Part shown: piece after piece, positions 7,441-15,494 of the stretch
Layout: each line of letters begins with the position of its first letter
How positions within the stretch are numbered: position 1 is the first letter of the stretch
Origin: Lentzea atacamensis
GTDB lineage: Bacteria; Actinomycetota; Actinomycetes; Mycobacteriales; Pseudonocardiaceae
Length of the DNA: 64,000 nucleotides
Reading direction: 5' to 3'
Assembly: GCF_003269295.1 (NCBI RefSeq)
Contig: NZ_QLTT01000007.1
Coordinates: 186,001-250,000 of the forward strand
The notes under the pieces: model-generated
The model's input: the letters and a program-made list of their open reading frames with translations, nothing else
Told to the model about the DNA's origin: nothing
The model's database searches: none
Made by a program: the position numbers and the translations under genes

Positions 7441-9699
7441 TCAGCTCAACGGGATCTCGGCACGCAGGCGGAACGTGTGCTCCGGCGTGAGACCGGCGTG
7501 CAGGTCGCCGCCGAGCGCGCGGACGCGCGTGGTGAGGTTGCCGATTCCGCTGCCGTCCCTGGACTTTCGCTCCGACGTGGAAATCCCGTCGTTGACGATG
7601 TCCATCGTGACCCGTTCCGGCGAGCTGCACAGCACGATCTCGCAGCGCTCGGCCTTGCTGTGCCGCAACAGGTTCGTCACGCCCTCGCGCAGCACGGTCG
7701 CGAGCGTCACCGTCACGTCCTTGGGCAGCTCGTCGCACGGGTCGATCCGCACGGTGACGTCGATGTCGGCCGCGGACAGCAGCGCCTGCGCCGACTGGGT
7801 CTCCTCGTCGAACGACAGCTCCCGGTAGCTCAACGCGACCGACCGCACGTCCGCCAGCGCCTGCCGGGAGATCTCCAGCACCTCGGTGAGCTCCTGCCGC
7901 GCCCGATCGGGGTCGATCGTGACCAGCCGGTGCGTGAGCTCGCTCTTCAGCGTGATCGCCGACAGGCTGTAGCCGAGCAGGTCGTGCAGATCGCGCGCGA
8001 ACCGCAGCCGCTCCTGCGTCACCGCCGCCGTCGCCAGCTCCTCGCGGGCCTCGTGCAGCTCGTTGACCATCGACTGCAACCGGGTCAACGCGTAGAGCAC
8101 GAGGCCGTGGTTCATCGTGGCCATGAGGCCGTACGCGATGTCCACCGGTCCGTGGCCGAACACGTGGTAGAGAACGCCCTGTGCGGCCACCACGGTGAAG
8201 AAGCCGATCCAGCCGCCGACGCGGGGCACCAGCAGCGCCACCGACCCGGCGAGGAAACCGGGCACGGCGAGGTACGGATCGCTGTACAGCAGCTGGGGCG
8301 CGTACACGCAGACGGCCATGGCCGCGAGCACCCCGGCCGCACGCGGCGGCGGCAGCGAGACGTGCTGACGGCTCACCAGGCCCAGCACCAGCGCCGCGGT
8401 GCCGACGATGCCGGCCAGCGCGACCGCGACCCCGGTCGCGCCGACGCGGGTGTACTCGTATCCGGCGACCAGCATCGACATCGCGACGTAGCCGATCACC
8501 ACGACCGTGAGCAGCACCTGCGCGAACCGTGTCGCCATCGCGGGACCGGCCGGGCGTTCCCGCGCCGCCGGCTCCTCCTCCGCCGGTTCGGCCGGCACCT
8601 CCGCGTGCAACCGGAAGGTGCCGTCGGGAGACGTCTGGGCCAGCAGTGAGCCACCGATGGCCGTGGTCCGGATGTCGAGGTTGCTCAGGCCGCTGCCGCG
8701 GTCGGCGCCGGCTTCGACCGGCCCGCCGTCGTTGACCACGTCGAGCGACACGAGGCGGTCCATGCCCGAGATGCTGATCGTGCACCGGGTGGCCTGGCTG
8801 TGGCGCAGCAGGTTCGTGACGCCCTCGCGCAGCACTGTCGCGAGCACCGTGCGGGACCGCGGGGAGAGGTCGGCGTGGTCGCCCGCCTCGATCGTGGTCT
8901 CGACGCCCGCCGCGGTCAGCACGGACCGCGCCGACTCGATCTCGTCGGTCAGCGACAGCTCCCGGTAGCTCGACGCCACCGCACGAACGTCGGTCAACGC
9001 CTCGCGCGCGATGCTGAGGATCTCGGCCAGCTCCTTCAGCGCGCGCTCGGTGTGCTCACCGACCAGCCTGCGGGCCAGCTCGACCTTCAGCGTGATCGCG
9101 GACAGGCTGAAGCCGAGCAGGTCGTGCAGGTCGCGGGCGAACCGCAGGCGTTCCTGCGACACCGCCAGCCCGGCGAGCTCGGAGCGGACCGTCTCCAGCT
9201 GCTTCACCAGCGGCGGCAACCGCGAGAGGCCGTACACGACCAGGCCGGAGGCCAGCGGCGACACCGTGTAGTAGACCAGTTGGGGGAGTGCGTCGACGTA
9301 CGCGGACTTGATCACGCTGTTGCTCAGCGCCACCGCACCGAAGACCACCCATCTCACCCGGCCGGACAGCACCAGCAGCGCACTGCCGGCGAGGAAACCG
9401 GGCATCCCGGACCACGCGTTCGCGAAGAACGGGTACGGCACGTAGATCAACGCCGCCATCGCGCCCAGCGCCAGGTACGCCTTGGCCGATCGGAGGTTCG
9501 CGCTCGGTCTCGAGAAGACTCGCAGCTGCAGGTACCCGATGGCGAGCAGACAGGCGAGAGACGCGGCGATCCGCGCGGGCGTCGCCCCGGCCTGCAGCAC
9601 GTAGAAGAAGGCGTTGCCGAGGTAGTTGGCGAACACCACGCTGATCACGACGTACGCCAGACGACGGGATACGGACGAGCGTTCCAGTCGTGACGTCAC
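7441..9699 (-). CDS. Tandem double sensor histidine kinase (DesK/NarX type), two kinase modules in one chain
   Basis: The 752-residue protein carries two full sensor kinases in tandem. Each half has four or more membrane helices, then a HisKA_3 dimerisation segment with the sequence RFARDLHDLLG, then a HATPase domain with LREGVTNLLRHS, VNDG and a GSG box. The phosphoacceptor histidines are about His192 and His572. Both modules keep all catalytic boxes, and the halves are clearly paralogous. GTG at 9699 is preferred since GGGAG lies upstream; an open frame continues to 9789. The response regulator at 5650-6255 is the likely target. Confidence 0.88.
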   Translation of the reverse strand: MTSRLERSSVSRRLAYVVISVVFANYLGNAFFYVLQAGATPARIAASLACLLAIGYLQLRVFSRPSANLRSAKAYLALGAMAALIYVPYPFFANAWSGMPGFLAGSALLVLSGRVRWVVFGAVALSNSVIKSAYVDALPQLVYYTVSPLASGLVVYGLSRLPPLVKQLETVRSELAGLAVSQERLRFARDLHDLLGFSLSAITLKVELARRLVGEHTERALKELAEILSIAREALTDVRAVASSYRELSLTDEIESARSVLTAAGVETTIEAGDHADLSPRSRTVLATVLREGVTNLLRHSQATRCTISISGMDRLVSLDVVNDGGPVEAGADRGSGLSNLDIRTTAIGGSLLAQTSPDGTFRLHAEVPAEPAEEEPAARERPAGPAMATRFAQVLLTVVVIGYVAMSMLVAGYEYTRVGATGVAVALAGIVGTAALVLGLVSRQHVSLPPPRAAGVLAAMAVCVYAPQLLYSDPYLAVPGFLAGSVALLVPRVGGWIGFFTVVAAQGVLYHVFGHGPVDIAYGLMATMNHGLVLYALTRLQSMVNELHEAREELATAAVTQERLRFARDLHDLLGYSLSAITLKSELTHRLVTIDPDRARQELTEVLEISRQALADVRSVALSYRELSFDEETQSAQALLSAADIDVTVRIDPCDELPKDVTVTLATVLREGVTNLLRHSKAERCEIVLCSSPERVTMDIVNDGISTSERKSRDGSGIGNLTTRVRALGGDLHAGLTPEHTFRLRAEIPLS

Positions 9700-9798
9700 A
9701 GCAGCTCCCACGCGAGGATCCGGACGCGGCCATGATACGGGCGCTGCCCGTTTTCTCCCGTGCTTCGCGCTTCGCGATCGGGGCAACATGACGGCGGC

Positions 9799-10464
9799 TC
9801 AGCGCCTCGCCGGTACCACGAGCTGGGCGCCCGCGAGATAGGCGACGACGTCGGCGACGAGGGACTGCTCGACCTGCAGCGCTTCGGCCACCTGCGCGAT
9901 CGTGGTCTCGGCCGCCAGCAGCGTCTTCGCGATCTCCGTCGCGGGCGCGCTGTGCAGGATCACCTGGTACTGCGAGCCGGGGCTCGCCAGCGCCTGGTCA
10001 CCGTTGAGCCGCTCGATCTCGGTGCCCCCGCGCATCGTGACGGTCTCGTCGTCGCCGATGTGTGGCAGCGTGAACACCGCGTCACCGGTCACCGCCACGA
10101 CCGACAGGATCGGGCCGGCGCCGTCGTTCAGCCCGAGCGACGGCACGACACAGCCGCCGAGCTGGTCGAGCGTGTTCTTGAGCTTGCGCCAGACCAGGCA
10201 CGGCCCGCCGCCGTTCTTCCACCGCACGAAGTTCTCGTGGAGCACGGAGATGTTCTCCAGCGCGACGGGCCCGAGGGACATCCGGTGCAGAGCCTCGCGC
10301 ACCAGCGGGCTGGTGTCGGCGAGCTCGATCGCACCCCAGCGCCCGTGCACGGTGAGGTGCTCGGCTCCCTCGTCGACGAAGGCGTCCTCGATCAACGACC
10401 ACAGCGGGCGACCCGCGGGGACGTGCGACTGGGTGGGCACCACGGGCGCCTCCGCTCGGGTCAC
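9799..10464 (-). CDS. SagB-like N-terminal domain protein lacking the nitroreductase domain
   Basis: This 221-residue protein resembles the N-terminal part of SagB/ThcOx-type azoline dehydrogenases: a segment around HGRWGAIEL, a middle part LSVVAVTGDAVFTLP, and a winged-helix-like end. The FMN-binding nitroreductase domain that should follow is absent and the protein simply stops. It may act as an accessory binding or scaffold protein of the cyclodehydratase. GTG at 10464 overlaps the stop of the YcaO gene (GTGA), showing translational coupling. The family call rests on remembered sequence style and is moderate. Confidence 0.55.
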   Translation of the reverse strand: MTRAEAPVVPTQSHVPAGRPLWSLIEDAFVDEGAEHLTVHGRWGAIELADTSPLVREALHRMSLGPVALENISVLHENFVRWKNGGGPCLVWRKLKNTLDQLGGCVVPSLGLNDGAGPILSVVAVTGDAVFTLPHIGDDETVTMRGGTEIERLNGDQALASPGSQYQVILHSAPATEIAKTLLAAETTIAQVAEALQVEQSLVADVVAYLAGAQLVVPARR

Positions 10465-12722
10465 ATGAACAGTGGGATCGGGTTGAGCTCGTCGTAGTGG
10501 CGGGGTCGTGGCAGTCGTCCCAGTTGTACGGGCACGTCGTAGAGGCGTCCTTGAGCGAACCTCGACCAGAAGTGCCGCAGTCCCGGCACCACGACCCGCA
10601 CGACCGCAAGCCCGATGTCGGGACGGGTCTGGTCGAGCACGAGCAGCTCCATTCCCCGTTCCTCCAGGGTGGCCTCGATGACGCGGATGTCGTCGGCGAG
10701 GTCGGGATGGTGCGTGTAGCCGTGGTGCGACGCGTCGCGCACCGGCTCGGCCGGGTCGGGTGCCAGCCACGGCTGCTCGGAGAGCCGCGTGCGTTCGAAC
10801 CACGTCCGCGTGTCGATGTCGAACGCGCCGAGATCGACGGGCTCGCACACCATCGGCATGCACTGGTTCAGCTCGGTGAGCGCGCGACGGGCGGCCAGCC
10901 GCGGGTCCAGGTGGGCACCACAGCCGAGCATGATGTCCTCGCGCGGGCCGTCGACCCGGCGGGACACCGCGACCATCACGGGTACGCCCAGGTCCGCCGT
11001 GACGTCGAGCAGCCACACCTCGCGGCCGAGGCTCGCGTGCACCTCGCGGCAGTCGTCGATCCAGCGGTCGTGGAACGAGTCCAGGTTCACGCCGGGCACG
11101 GGAGTGCGGTTGTACCACCAGATGGCGACCGCGTCGCGTTCGACGAGTTCCAGAAGCCCTTGCAGCACCGCGTCTTCCAGGCTGCTGCCGGCGGCGCAGC
11201 CGTTGGAGTTCGACGTGACACTCGGCGGACAGGGGGCGCCGAAGTAGAGCATGCCGGTGGGCAGGAACTTGTGGCGTCGTTCGGTGAGGGACCACAACGG
11301 GGTCCAGTCCATCACCTCGTCGTCGTCGAACGGGGTGGTGACGTGCTGGAACCTGGAGTGACTCGCGTTCCACACGTCGCGGTTCTCGTACTGCCGCGGG
11401 TGGTAGTGCTGCACGGTGTCGGGGTGGATGGCCAGGTCGCCGAGCGACCGGTAGCTGCCGCTCACCCGTGCCTCGTCGCCGCAGAACGCGCCACTGCGCC
11501 GTTCCACGGCTTCGCAGAGCGCACCGACCTCGGCGTCGAGCGGCGTCACGCCCTTGCCGCCGGTGTCCGCGCGCAGCGACGAGCGAAGTGCCTCGATCCC
11601 GTCGCCCGCGGCCGCGATGTTCGCGCCGGACCAGAAGGAGTTGAAGAACGCGGGACCGGTGTTGTTGCGGCGGATCTCCCGCACGATCCCGGTGACCGGG
11701 CCGACGAGGTGCCGATAGGTGTCGAGCACCTCCTGCGGCGATGACGACCGGTGGCCACCGCCGTCGCAGGAACGCTTGAGCCTGCTCGTCAGGTCAACCC
11801 GCTCGAACGCCCTGCTCGCGACGATCCCGGGGTCGCCGCAGCCGGGACATTGCGGTCGCGCCCGGACGTCGTGGTGCGCGACCCGCATGGTCAGGCTGTC
11901 GTAGCTCCAGATCGCCCGCTGCGTGTTGTGCCGGAGACCGGCGAGCCACTTGGCGGCCTCGACCGACGCGATCTCCAGCGCGGTCGCGGTGAGCGACGGC
12001 AGCCCGATCGCGGCCCGAGGTGCCGGACCGCGCTGTCCGCAACGCGCGCGGACGTGGGCTTCCGCCGACCGGTTCGCCGACAGCCGGGTGGCGAGGCACC
12101 GCCAGCAAGGCCCGTCGCCCGGCGTGAAGAAGGGACCCACGCACACCTGTGCCCCGATCGGCTTGACCAGCAGCCACGGGGTGCCGGTCGAGCGGTGTGC
12201 GGCGTCGATGTCGCGGAGCTCGGGCGCCAGGTAGTCCGCACACGCCACGATCGTGAGGTCACCACTCCCCGAGGTGACCGTCAGTCCGTTGCGCCGCAAG
12301 GCTTCCGCGAGCGGGTCGCGATCGGTGCCGCCGATCGCGACGATGGAGACGGGCGACGCCGTTGTCGCCGCCACCGCTTCCGCTGGGTCTAGACCCGCCG
12401 CGTCCCAGTACGCGAGTGAGGCCTCGGTGCCGGCCGAACCGTCCTCCTCACCCCGCCTGCCGATCAGTCCCGCGGCGGTGAGCCGTGCCAGCATGCGGCC
12501 GACCTCGTCCGCGGTCAGCCCGGCGGGGGCGTCGCGCAGCAGCCCGGCGAGGTCGCGGGTGCCGTCGAGCAGCAACGCCAGCGATTCGACGTGGCTGCCC
12601 TGGATCGCCGTGACACCGGCTTCCGCGAAGAGGTAGACGGCCTCGCCCTGCACGACCTGCGGCCGGAGGTGACGTTTGAACCCGATGCGTTGCTCGCCAG
12701 GTTCAGCCAGCTCGCTTCTCAT
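10461..12722 (-). CDS. TOMM cyclodehydratase: E1-like/leader-binding plus YcaO fusion
   Basis: The 753-residue protein joins an N-terminal winged-helix (PqqD-like) region (1-90), an E1-like zinc domain with C206/C209 and C292/C295, and a YcaO domain (about 330-753). YcaO nucleotide-binding glutamates are visible in EAVERR (404-409) and ELVERDA (525-531), with SNSNGCA at 504-510. Such fusions use ATP to cyclise Cys, Ser or Thr of a bound precursor peptide to azolines. The C-terminus is NPIPLFM, a weak form of the proline-rich tail of azole-forming YcaOs. It overlaps genes on both sides by 4 nt. Its presence among type II polyketide genes is unusual. Confidence 0.85.
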   Translation of the reverse strand: MRSELAEPGEQRIGFKRHLRPQVVQGEAVYLFAEAGVTAIQGSHVESLALLLDGTRDLAGLLRDAPAGLTADEVGRMLARLTAAGLIGRRGEEDGSAGTEASLAYWDAAGLDPAEAVAATTASPVSIVAIGGTDRDPLAEALRRNGLTVTSGSGDLTIVACADYLAPELRDIDAAHRSTGTPWLLVKPIGAQVCVGPFFTPGDGPCWRCLATRLSANRSAEAHVRARCGQRGPAPRAAIGLPSLTATALEIASVEAAKWLAGLRHNTQRAIWSYDSLTMRVAHHDVRARPQCPGCGDPGIVASRAFERVDLTSRLKRSCDGGGHRSSSPQEVLDTYRHLVGPVTGIVREIRRNNTGPAFFNSFWSGANIAAAGDGIEALRSSLRADTGGKGVTPLDAEVGALCEAVERRSGAFCGDEARVSGSYRSLGDLAIHPDTVQHYHPRQYENRDVWNASHSRFQHVTTPFDDDEVMDWTPLWSLTERRHKFLPTGMLYFGAPCPPSVTSNSNGCAAGSSLEDAVLQGLLELVERDAVAIWWYNRTPVPGVNLDSFHDRWIDDCREVHASLGREVWLLDVTADLGVPVMVAVSRRVDGPREDIMLGCGAHLDPRLAARRALTELNQCMPMVCEPVDLGAFDIDTRTWFERTRLSEQPWLAPDPAEPVRDASHHGYTHHPDLADDIRVIEATLEERGMELLVLDQTRPDIGLAVVRVVVPGLRHFWSRFAQGRLYDVPVQLGRLPRPRHYDELNPIPLFM

Positions 12723-12904
12723 GCCGCGAGAACCTCGTCGAACGCCACGAGCGGCCTGCCCGGCGCGGTGTGCGTCCAGGCGATGAAGAGGTCCATCGAG
12801 GCCTCACGGTCGAATTCGTAGATCTTCATGTCGTCAATGGCGCCGTCGGCGTTGCTCATGGCGGTGACGGAAGCCAGGTGATCCAGAGGGAAGGTGGGGT
12901 GCAT
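12719..12904 (-). CDS. Small protein, candidate precursor or helper of the YcaO enzyme
   Basis: A 61-residue open frame ends in an ATGA overlap with the YcaO gene. ATG at 12904 has GGAG nine bases upstream; an earlier ATG at 12931 is possible. The sequence is acidic in the middle (DGAIDDMKIYEFD) and ends in PGRPLVAFDEVLAA. It has no Cys and only six Ser/Thr besides the start region, so it does not look like a usual azole precursor. Position argues for a peptide substrate or a small partner of the cyclodehydratase. I recognise no family. Confidence 0.6.
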   Translation of the reverse strand: MHPTFPLDHLASVTAMSNADGAIDDMKIYEFDREASMDLFIAWTHTAPGRPLVAFDEVLAA

Positions 12905-12950
12905 GTTTGCGACTCCGATGCATGGGACCAATGTGGTGCGTCAATCGTGC

Positions 12951-12974
12951 CTACCGGCCGTAATGGGCCGGTAG
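12951..12974. promoter_or_regulatory. Inverted repeat in the divergent SARP/YcaO intergenic region
   Basis: A perfect 9-bp inverted repeat, CTACCGGCC / GGCCGGTAG (12951-12959 and 12966-12974), sits in the 211-nt region between the divergent small-peptide and SARP genes. It could be an operator for both transcripts. Placement upstream of both genes makes a terminator less likely. Confidence 0.4.
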
Positions 12975-13115
12975 TTACGCGTTAATGCGCCCTGGTATGA
13001 AGTTTTCACACCCGCGCACAGGGAGAACTCATCCGAGATCGAGGACCGGTGCACTAACGCGACGCCGTTGGGCCGAGCAGACTAATCAGGTGCTCGGAGA
13101 AGGAGGAGGGGCGCG

Positions 13116-13925
13116 ATGCAGATCCAGGTCCTGGGGCCGGTCGAGGCCAAGGTGAACGGTCGCTCGGTGACGCCCACGGCGGCCAAGCCGCGTCAGATAC
13201 TGGCGCTGCTTGCACTGCACTCCGGATCGGTGGTGTCCGTACCGACGCTGATCGAGGAGCTGTGGGGCGACCGCCCGCCCCGGAGCGCGCGCACCACGTT
13301 GCAGACCTACATCTTGCAGCTGCGCAAACTGATCGGGGACGCGCTGGCGGTGTCCGGCGAGAGCGGCGCGAAGGAAGTGCTCGTCACCCGCTACGGCGGC
13401 TATTTGCTCGACGTGCCACCGGAGTCCGTCGACGTGCACGAGTTCGACCGGCTCGCCCGCGCCGGTCATCAGGCCCACGACGTCGAGGACCACGCGTCGG
13501 CCGCGCGGTTGCTGCGGCAGGCGCTGGAGATGTGGCGCGGTCCCGCCGTCGTGGACGTGCGGCCGGGAATGCCGCTGGGCATCGAGGTCGTGCGGCTGGA
13601 GGAGGCACGGCTCGGCGCGCTCGAAGCCCGCATCGACGCGGAGCTGCGGATGGGCAGGCACAAGGCGTTGCTCAGCGAGCTCTCCGTGCTGACGGTGCAG
13701 AACCCGTTGAACGAGAACCTGTGTGCGCAGTACATGATCGCGCTGTTCCGCGCCGGCAGGCAGTGGCAGGCGCTGGACGCCTTCAAGGCGTTGCGCAACA
13801 CACTGGTCGAGGAGCTCGGCGTGGAGCCGTCGGCGAGGTTGCAGGCGCTGCAGCACGCGATCCTCACTTCCGATCCGCGCCTCGACAGCGCCGAAACCCG
13901 GCAGCTGCAGAGGCTGCTCGCCTGA
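13116..13925 (+). CDS. SARP-family pathway activator
   Basis: The 269-residue protein has the AfsR/DnrI/RedD layout: an OmpR-type winged helix (about 1-100, starting QIQVLGPVEA, with PKPRQILALL-like and ELWGD segments) followed by a bacterial transcriptional activation domain (100-250, HEFDRLARAG to ELGVEPSARL). These proteins activate antibiotic clusters by binding direct repeats near promoters. A GAAGGAGGAGG site precedes the ATG. It is transcribed away from the YcaO operon and is followed by its own terminator, so it is a stand-alone gene. Confidence 0.93.
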   Translation: MQIQVLGPVEAKVNGRSVTPTAAKPRQILALLALHSGSVVSVPTLIEELWGDRPPRSARTTLQTYILQLRKLIGDALAVSGESGAKEVLVTRYGGYLLDVPPESVDVHEFDRLARAGHQAHDVEDHASAARLLRQALEMWRGPAVVDVRPGMPLGIEVVRLEEARLGALEARIDAELRMGRHKALLSELSVLTVQNPLNENLCAQYMIALFRAGRQWQALDAFKALRNTLVEELGVEPSARLQALQHAILTSDPRLDSAETRQLQRLLA

Positions 13926-13937
13926 GTCCGGCTCCAG

Positions 13938-13970
13938 CGGCCCCCGTCACACTGTGGCGGGGGCCGTTTT
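13938..13970 (+). terminator. Intrinsic terminator after the SARP gene
   Basis: The stem CGGCCCCCG / CGGGGGCCG (13938-13946 and 13958-13966) is followed by TTTT. It separates the regulator from the ACP operon. Confidence 0.8.
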
Positions 13971-14082
13971 CGTTGTCCTGCAACGCTTTCTTCCAGGACG
14001 TCTCCAGTGGCACCCCACCGCGCGCTGGCAACCTCACTGAAGGGCGCGCGGAAATCGCCCGGTGGAGGAAAGGAAAATAGCC

Positions 14083-14334
14083 GTGAGCGCACTGACCATC
14101 GAGGGCCTCAAGGAGATCCTCAACGAGGCCGCGGGCGAGGACGACTCGTTCAAGCCGGGCCAGGACATTCTCGACGTGCCGTTCCTCGAGCTGGGCTTCG
14201 ACTCGCTCGCCCTGCTGGAGACGGTCGCGCTGATCAAGCGGAAGCACGGGGTCGCGATCGCCGACGACGAGATGGCGTACCTGGAGACGCCGCGTCAGTT
14301 GCTGGACAAGGTCAACGGACAGATCGCGGCCTGA
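14083..14334 (+). CDS. Type II polyketide acyl carrier protein
   Basis: This 83-residue acyl carrier protein has the phosphopantetheine site LGFDSLAL with Ser41. It would hold the growing chain during extension by KS-CLF and reduction by the ketoreductase. GTG at 14083 is favoured because AGGAAAATAG lies just upstream; an ATG at 14062 would put the AGGA inside the gene. It is the first gene of the operon ACP, aromatase, small protein, citramalate-synthase-like, KS, CLF. ACP-first order is less common than KS-CLF-ACP. Confidence 0.93.
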   Translation: MSALTIEGLKEILNEAAGEDDSFKPGQDILDVPFLELGFDSLALLETVALIKRKHGVAIADDEMAYLETPRQLLDKVNGQIAA

Positions 14335-14361
14335 CGCCGGCGAATCGGAACGGAGACGAAC

Positions 14362-15297
14362 ATGACGCACACCACCACGCACACGGTCATGATCGGTGCT
14401 CCCGCCAAGGTGGTCTACGACCTGGTCGCGGACGTGACGACCTGGCCGTACACCTTCGGACCCACGGTGCACGCCGAGGTGTTCGAACGGGACGGATCCA
14501 CCGAACGGCTGCGGCTGCACGCGTTCGCCAACGGTGACGTGCGCACGTGGACGTCCCGTCGCGAGCTCGATCCGGCGAACCTGCACGTCAAGTTCGAGCA
14601 GGAGCGTTCGGCCGCGCCCGTCAAGACGATGGGTGGGGAGTGGCGGATCGTCCCGATCGCCGACTCGGCGACTCGGGTCGATCTGCTGCACCACTTCACC
14701 GCCGCCCAGCCGGAGGCGGTCGACCTCATCCTGAACGCGGTCAACAACAACAGCGACGCCGAGCTCGCGGCGCTCAAGCGCGCCGCCGAGTACGGCGACG
14801 ACTACGACAAGCTGGTGCTGTCGTTCTCCGACAGCATCACGATCCACGCGGGCCGCAAGGACGTCTTCGACTTCCTGTACCGGTCGGACCTGTGGCCGCA
14901 GCGGCTGCCGCACGTCGCCCGGCTGGACCTGAAGGAAGCTGTCACCGGCGTGCAGTCCATGGAGATGGACACGCGCAGCCCGGACGGGTCGATCCACACC
15001 ACGCACTCGGTGCGGGTCTGCTTCCCGTACGACAGCATCGTCTACAAGCAGACGGCCACGCCGCCGATCATGGCGGCGCACGTCGGCCGGTGGACGCTCA
15101 GGGCCATCGGCGACGGTATCGAGGCCGGCATCGAGGCGACCTCGCACCACACGGTCGTCATCCGGCCGGAGGTCGTGACGGAGGTGCTGGGGCCGGACGG
15201 CACGCTCGAGCGCGCTCGCGAGCTCATCCGTCACGCGCTGGGAACCAACAGCCTCACGACGCTCCGGCACGCGAAGGAATTCGCCGAGAACGGATGA
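14362..15297 (+). CDS. Didomain polyketide aromatase/cyclase (ActVII-type, SRPBCC fold)
   Basis: The 311-residue protein contains two START-like domains (about 1-150 and 155-305). Each begins with an HTVMIGAP- or SITIHAGR-type strand and has a WP motif (TTWPYTF, DLWPQRL). Didomain enzymes of this type close and aromatise the first ring of C9-reduced polyketides, which agrees with the actIII-type ketoreductase in the cluster. A GGAG site precedes the ATG. The next gene begins 12 nt after the stop. Confidence 0.92.
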   Translation: MTHTTTHTVMIGAPAKVVYDLVADVTTWPYTFGPTVHAEVFERDGSTERLRLHAFANGDVRTWTSRRELDPANLHVKFEQERSAAPVKTMGGEWRIVPIADSATRVDLLHHFTAAQPEAVDLILNAVNNNSDAELAALKRAAEYGDDYDKLVLSFSDSITIHAGRKDVFDFLYRSDLWPQRLPHVARLDLKEAVTGVQSMEMDTRSPDGSIHTTHSVRVCFPYDSIVYKQTATPPIMAAHVGRWTLRAIGDGIEAGIEATSHHTVVIRPEVVTEVLGPDGTLERARELIRHALGTNSLTTLRHAKEFAENG

Positions 15298-15308
15298 GGT
15301 GACGCGCG

Positions 15309-15494
15309 ATGGGGTTGGGTGGCGCGGAACTGCTCACCGCCGCGGCACGTGCCGCGAGCCGCAACGGGCTCTACGTCGTGTCGATGTACCTGGAGAAGGC
15401 GGCGATCGAACATCAGCGCAAGGGATGTCCGTCCGAAGTGGCGCCCTGTGCTTACGAGATCGAGGCTTCCCGCGTACTGCTGTCGGGGTTCTAG
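15309..15494 (+). CDS. 61-residue protein of unknown function in the minimal PKS operon
   Basis: A 61-residue frame with a GAGGTG ribosome site sits between the aromatase and the citramalate-synthase-like gene; its stop TAG directly touches the next ATG. The N-terminal 40 residues look helical. The C-terminal part, from GCPSEVAPC to VLLSGF, has two Cys and three Ser. I recognise no family. It could be a small structural partner of the next protein, or a peptide substrate for the YcaO enzyme, since it has the cyclisable residues that the 61-aa peptide at 12719 lacks. Confidence 0.6.
   Translation: MGLGGAELLTAAARAASRNGLYVVSMYLEKAAIEHQRKGCPSEVAPCAYEIEASRVLLSGF

Noticed and set aside
6917..8785. 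622-aa frame opposite KAS III and overlapping the kinase gene
   Set aside because: It crosses two confident genes and a terminator and has shadow composition.
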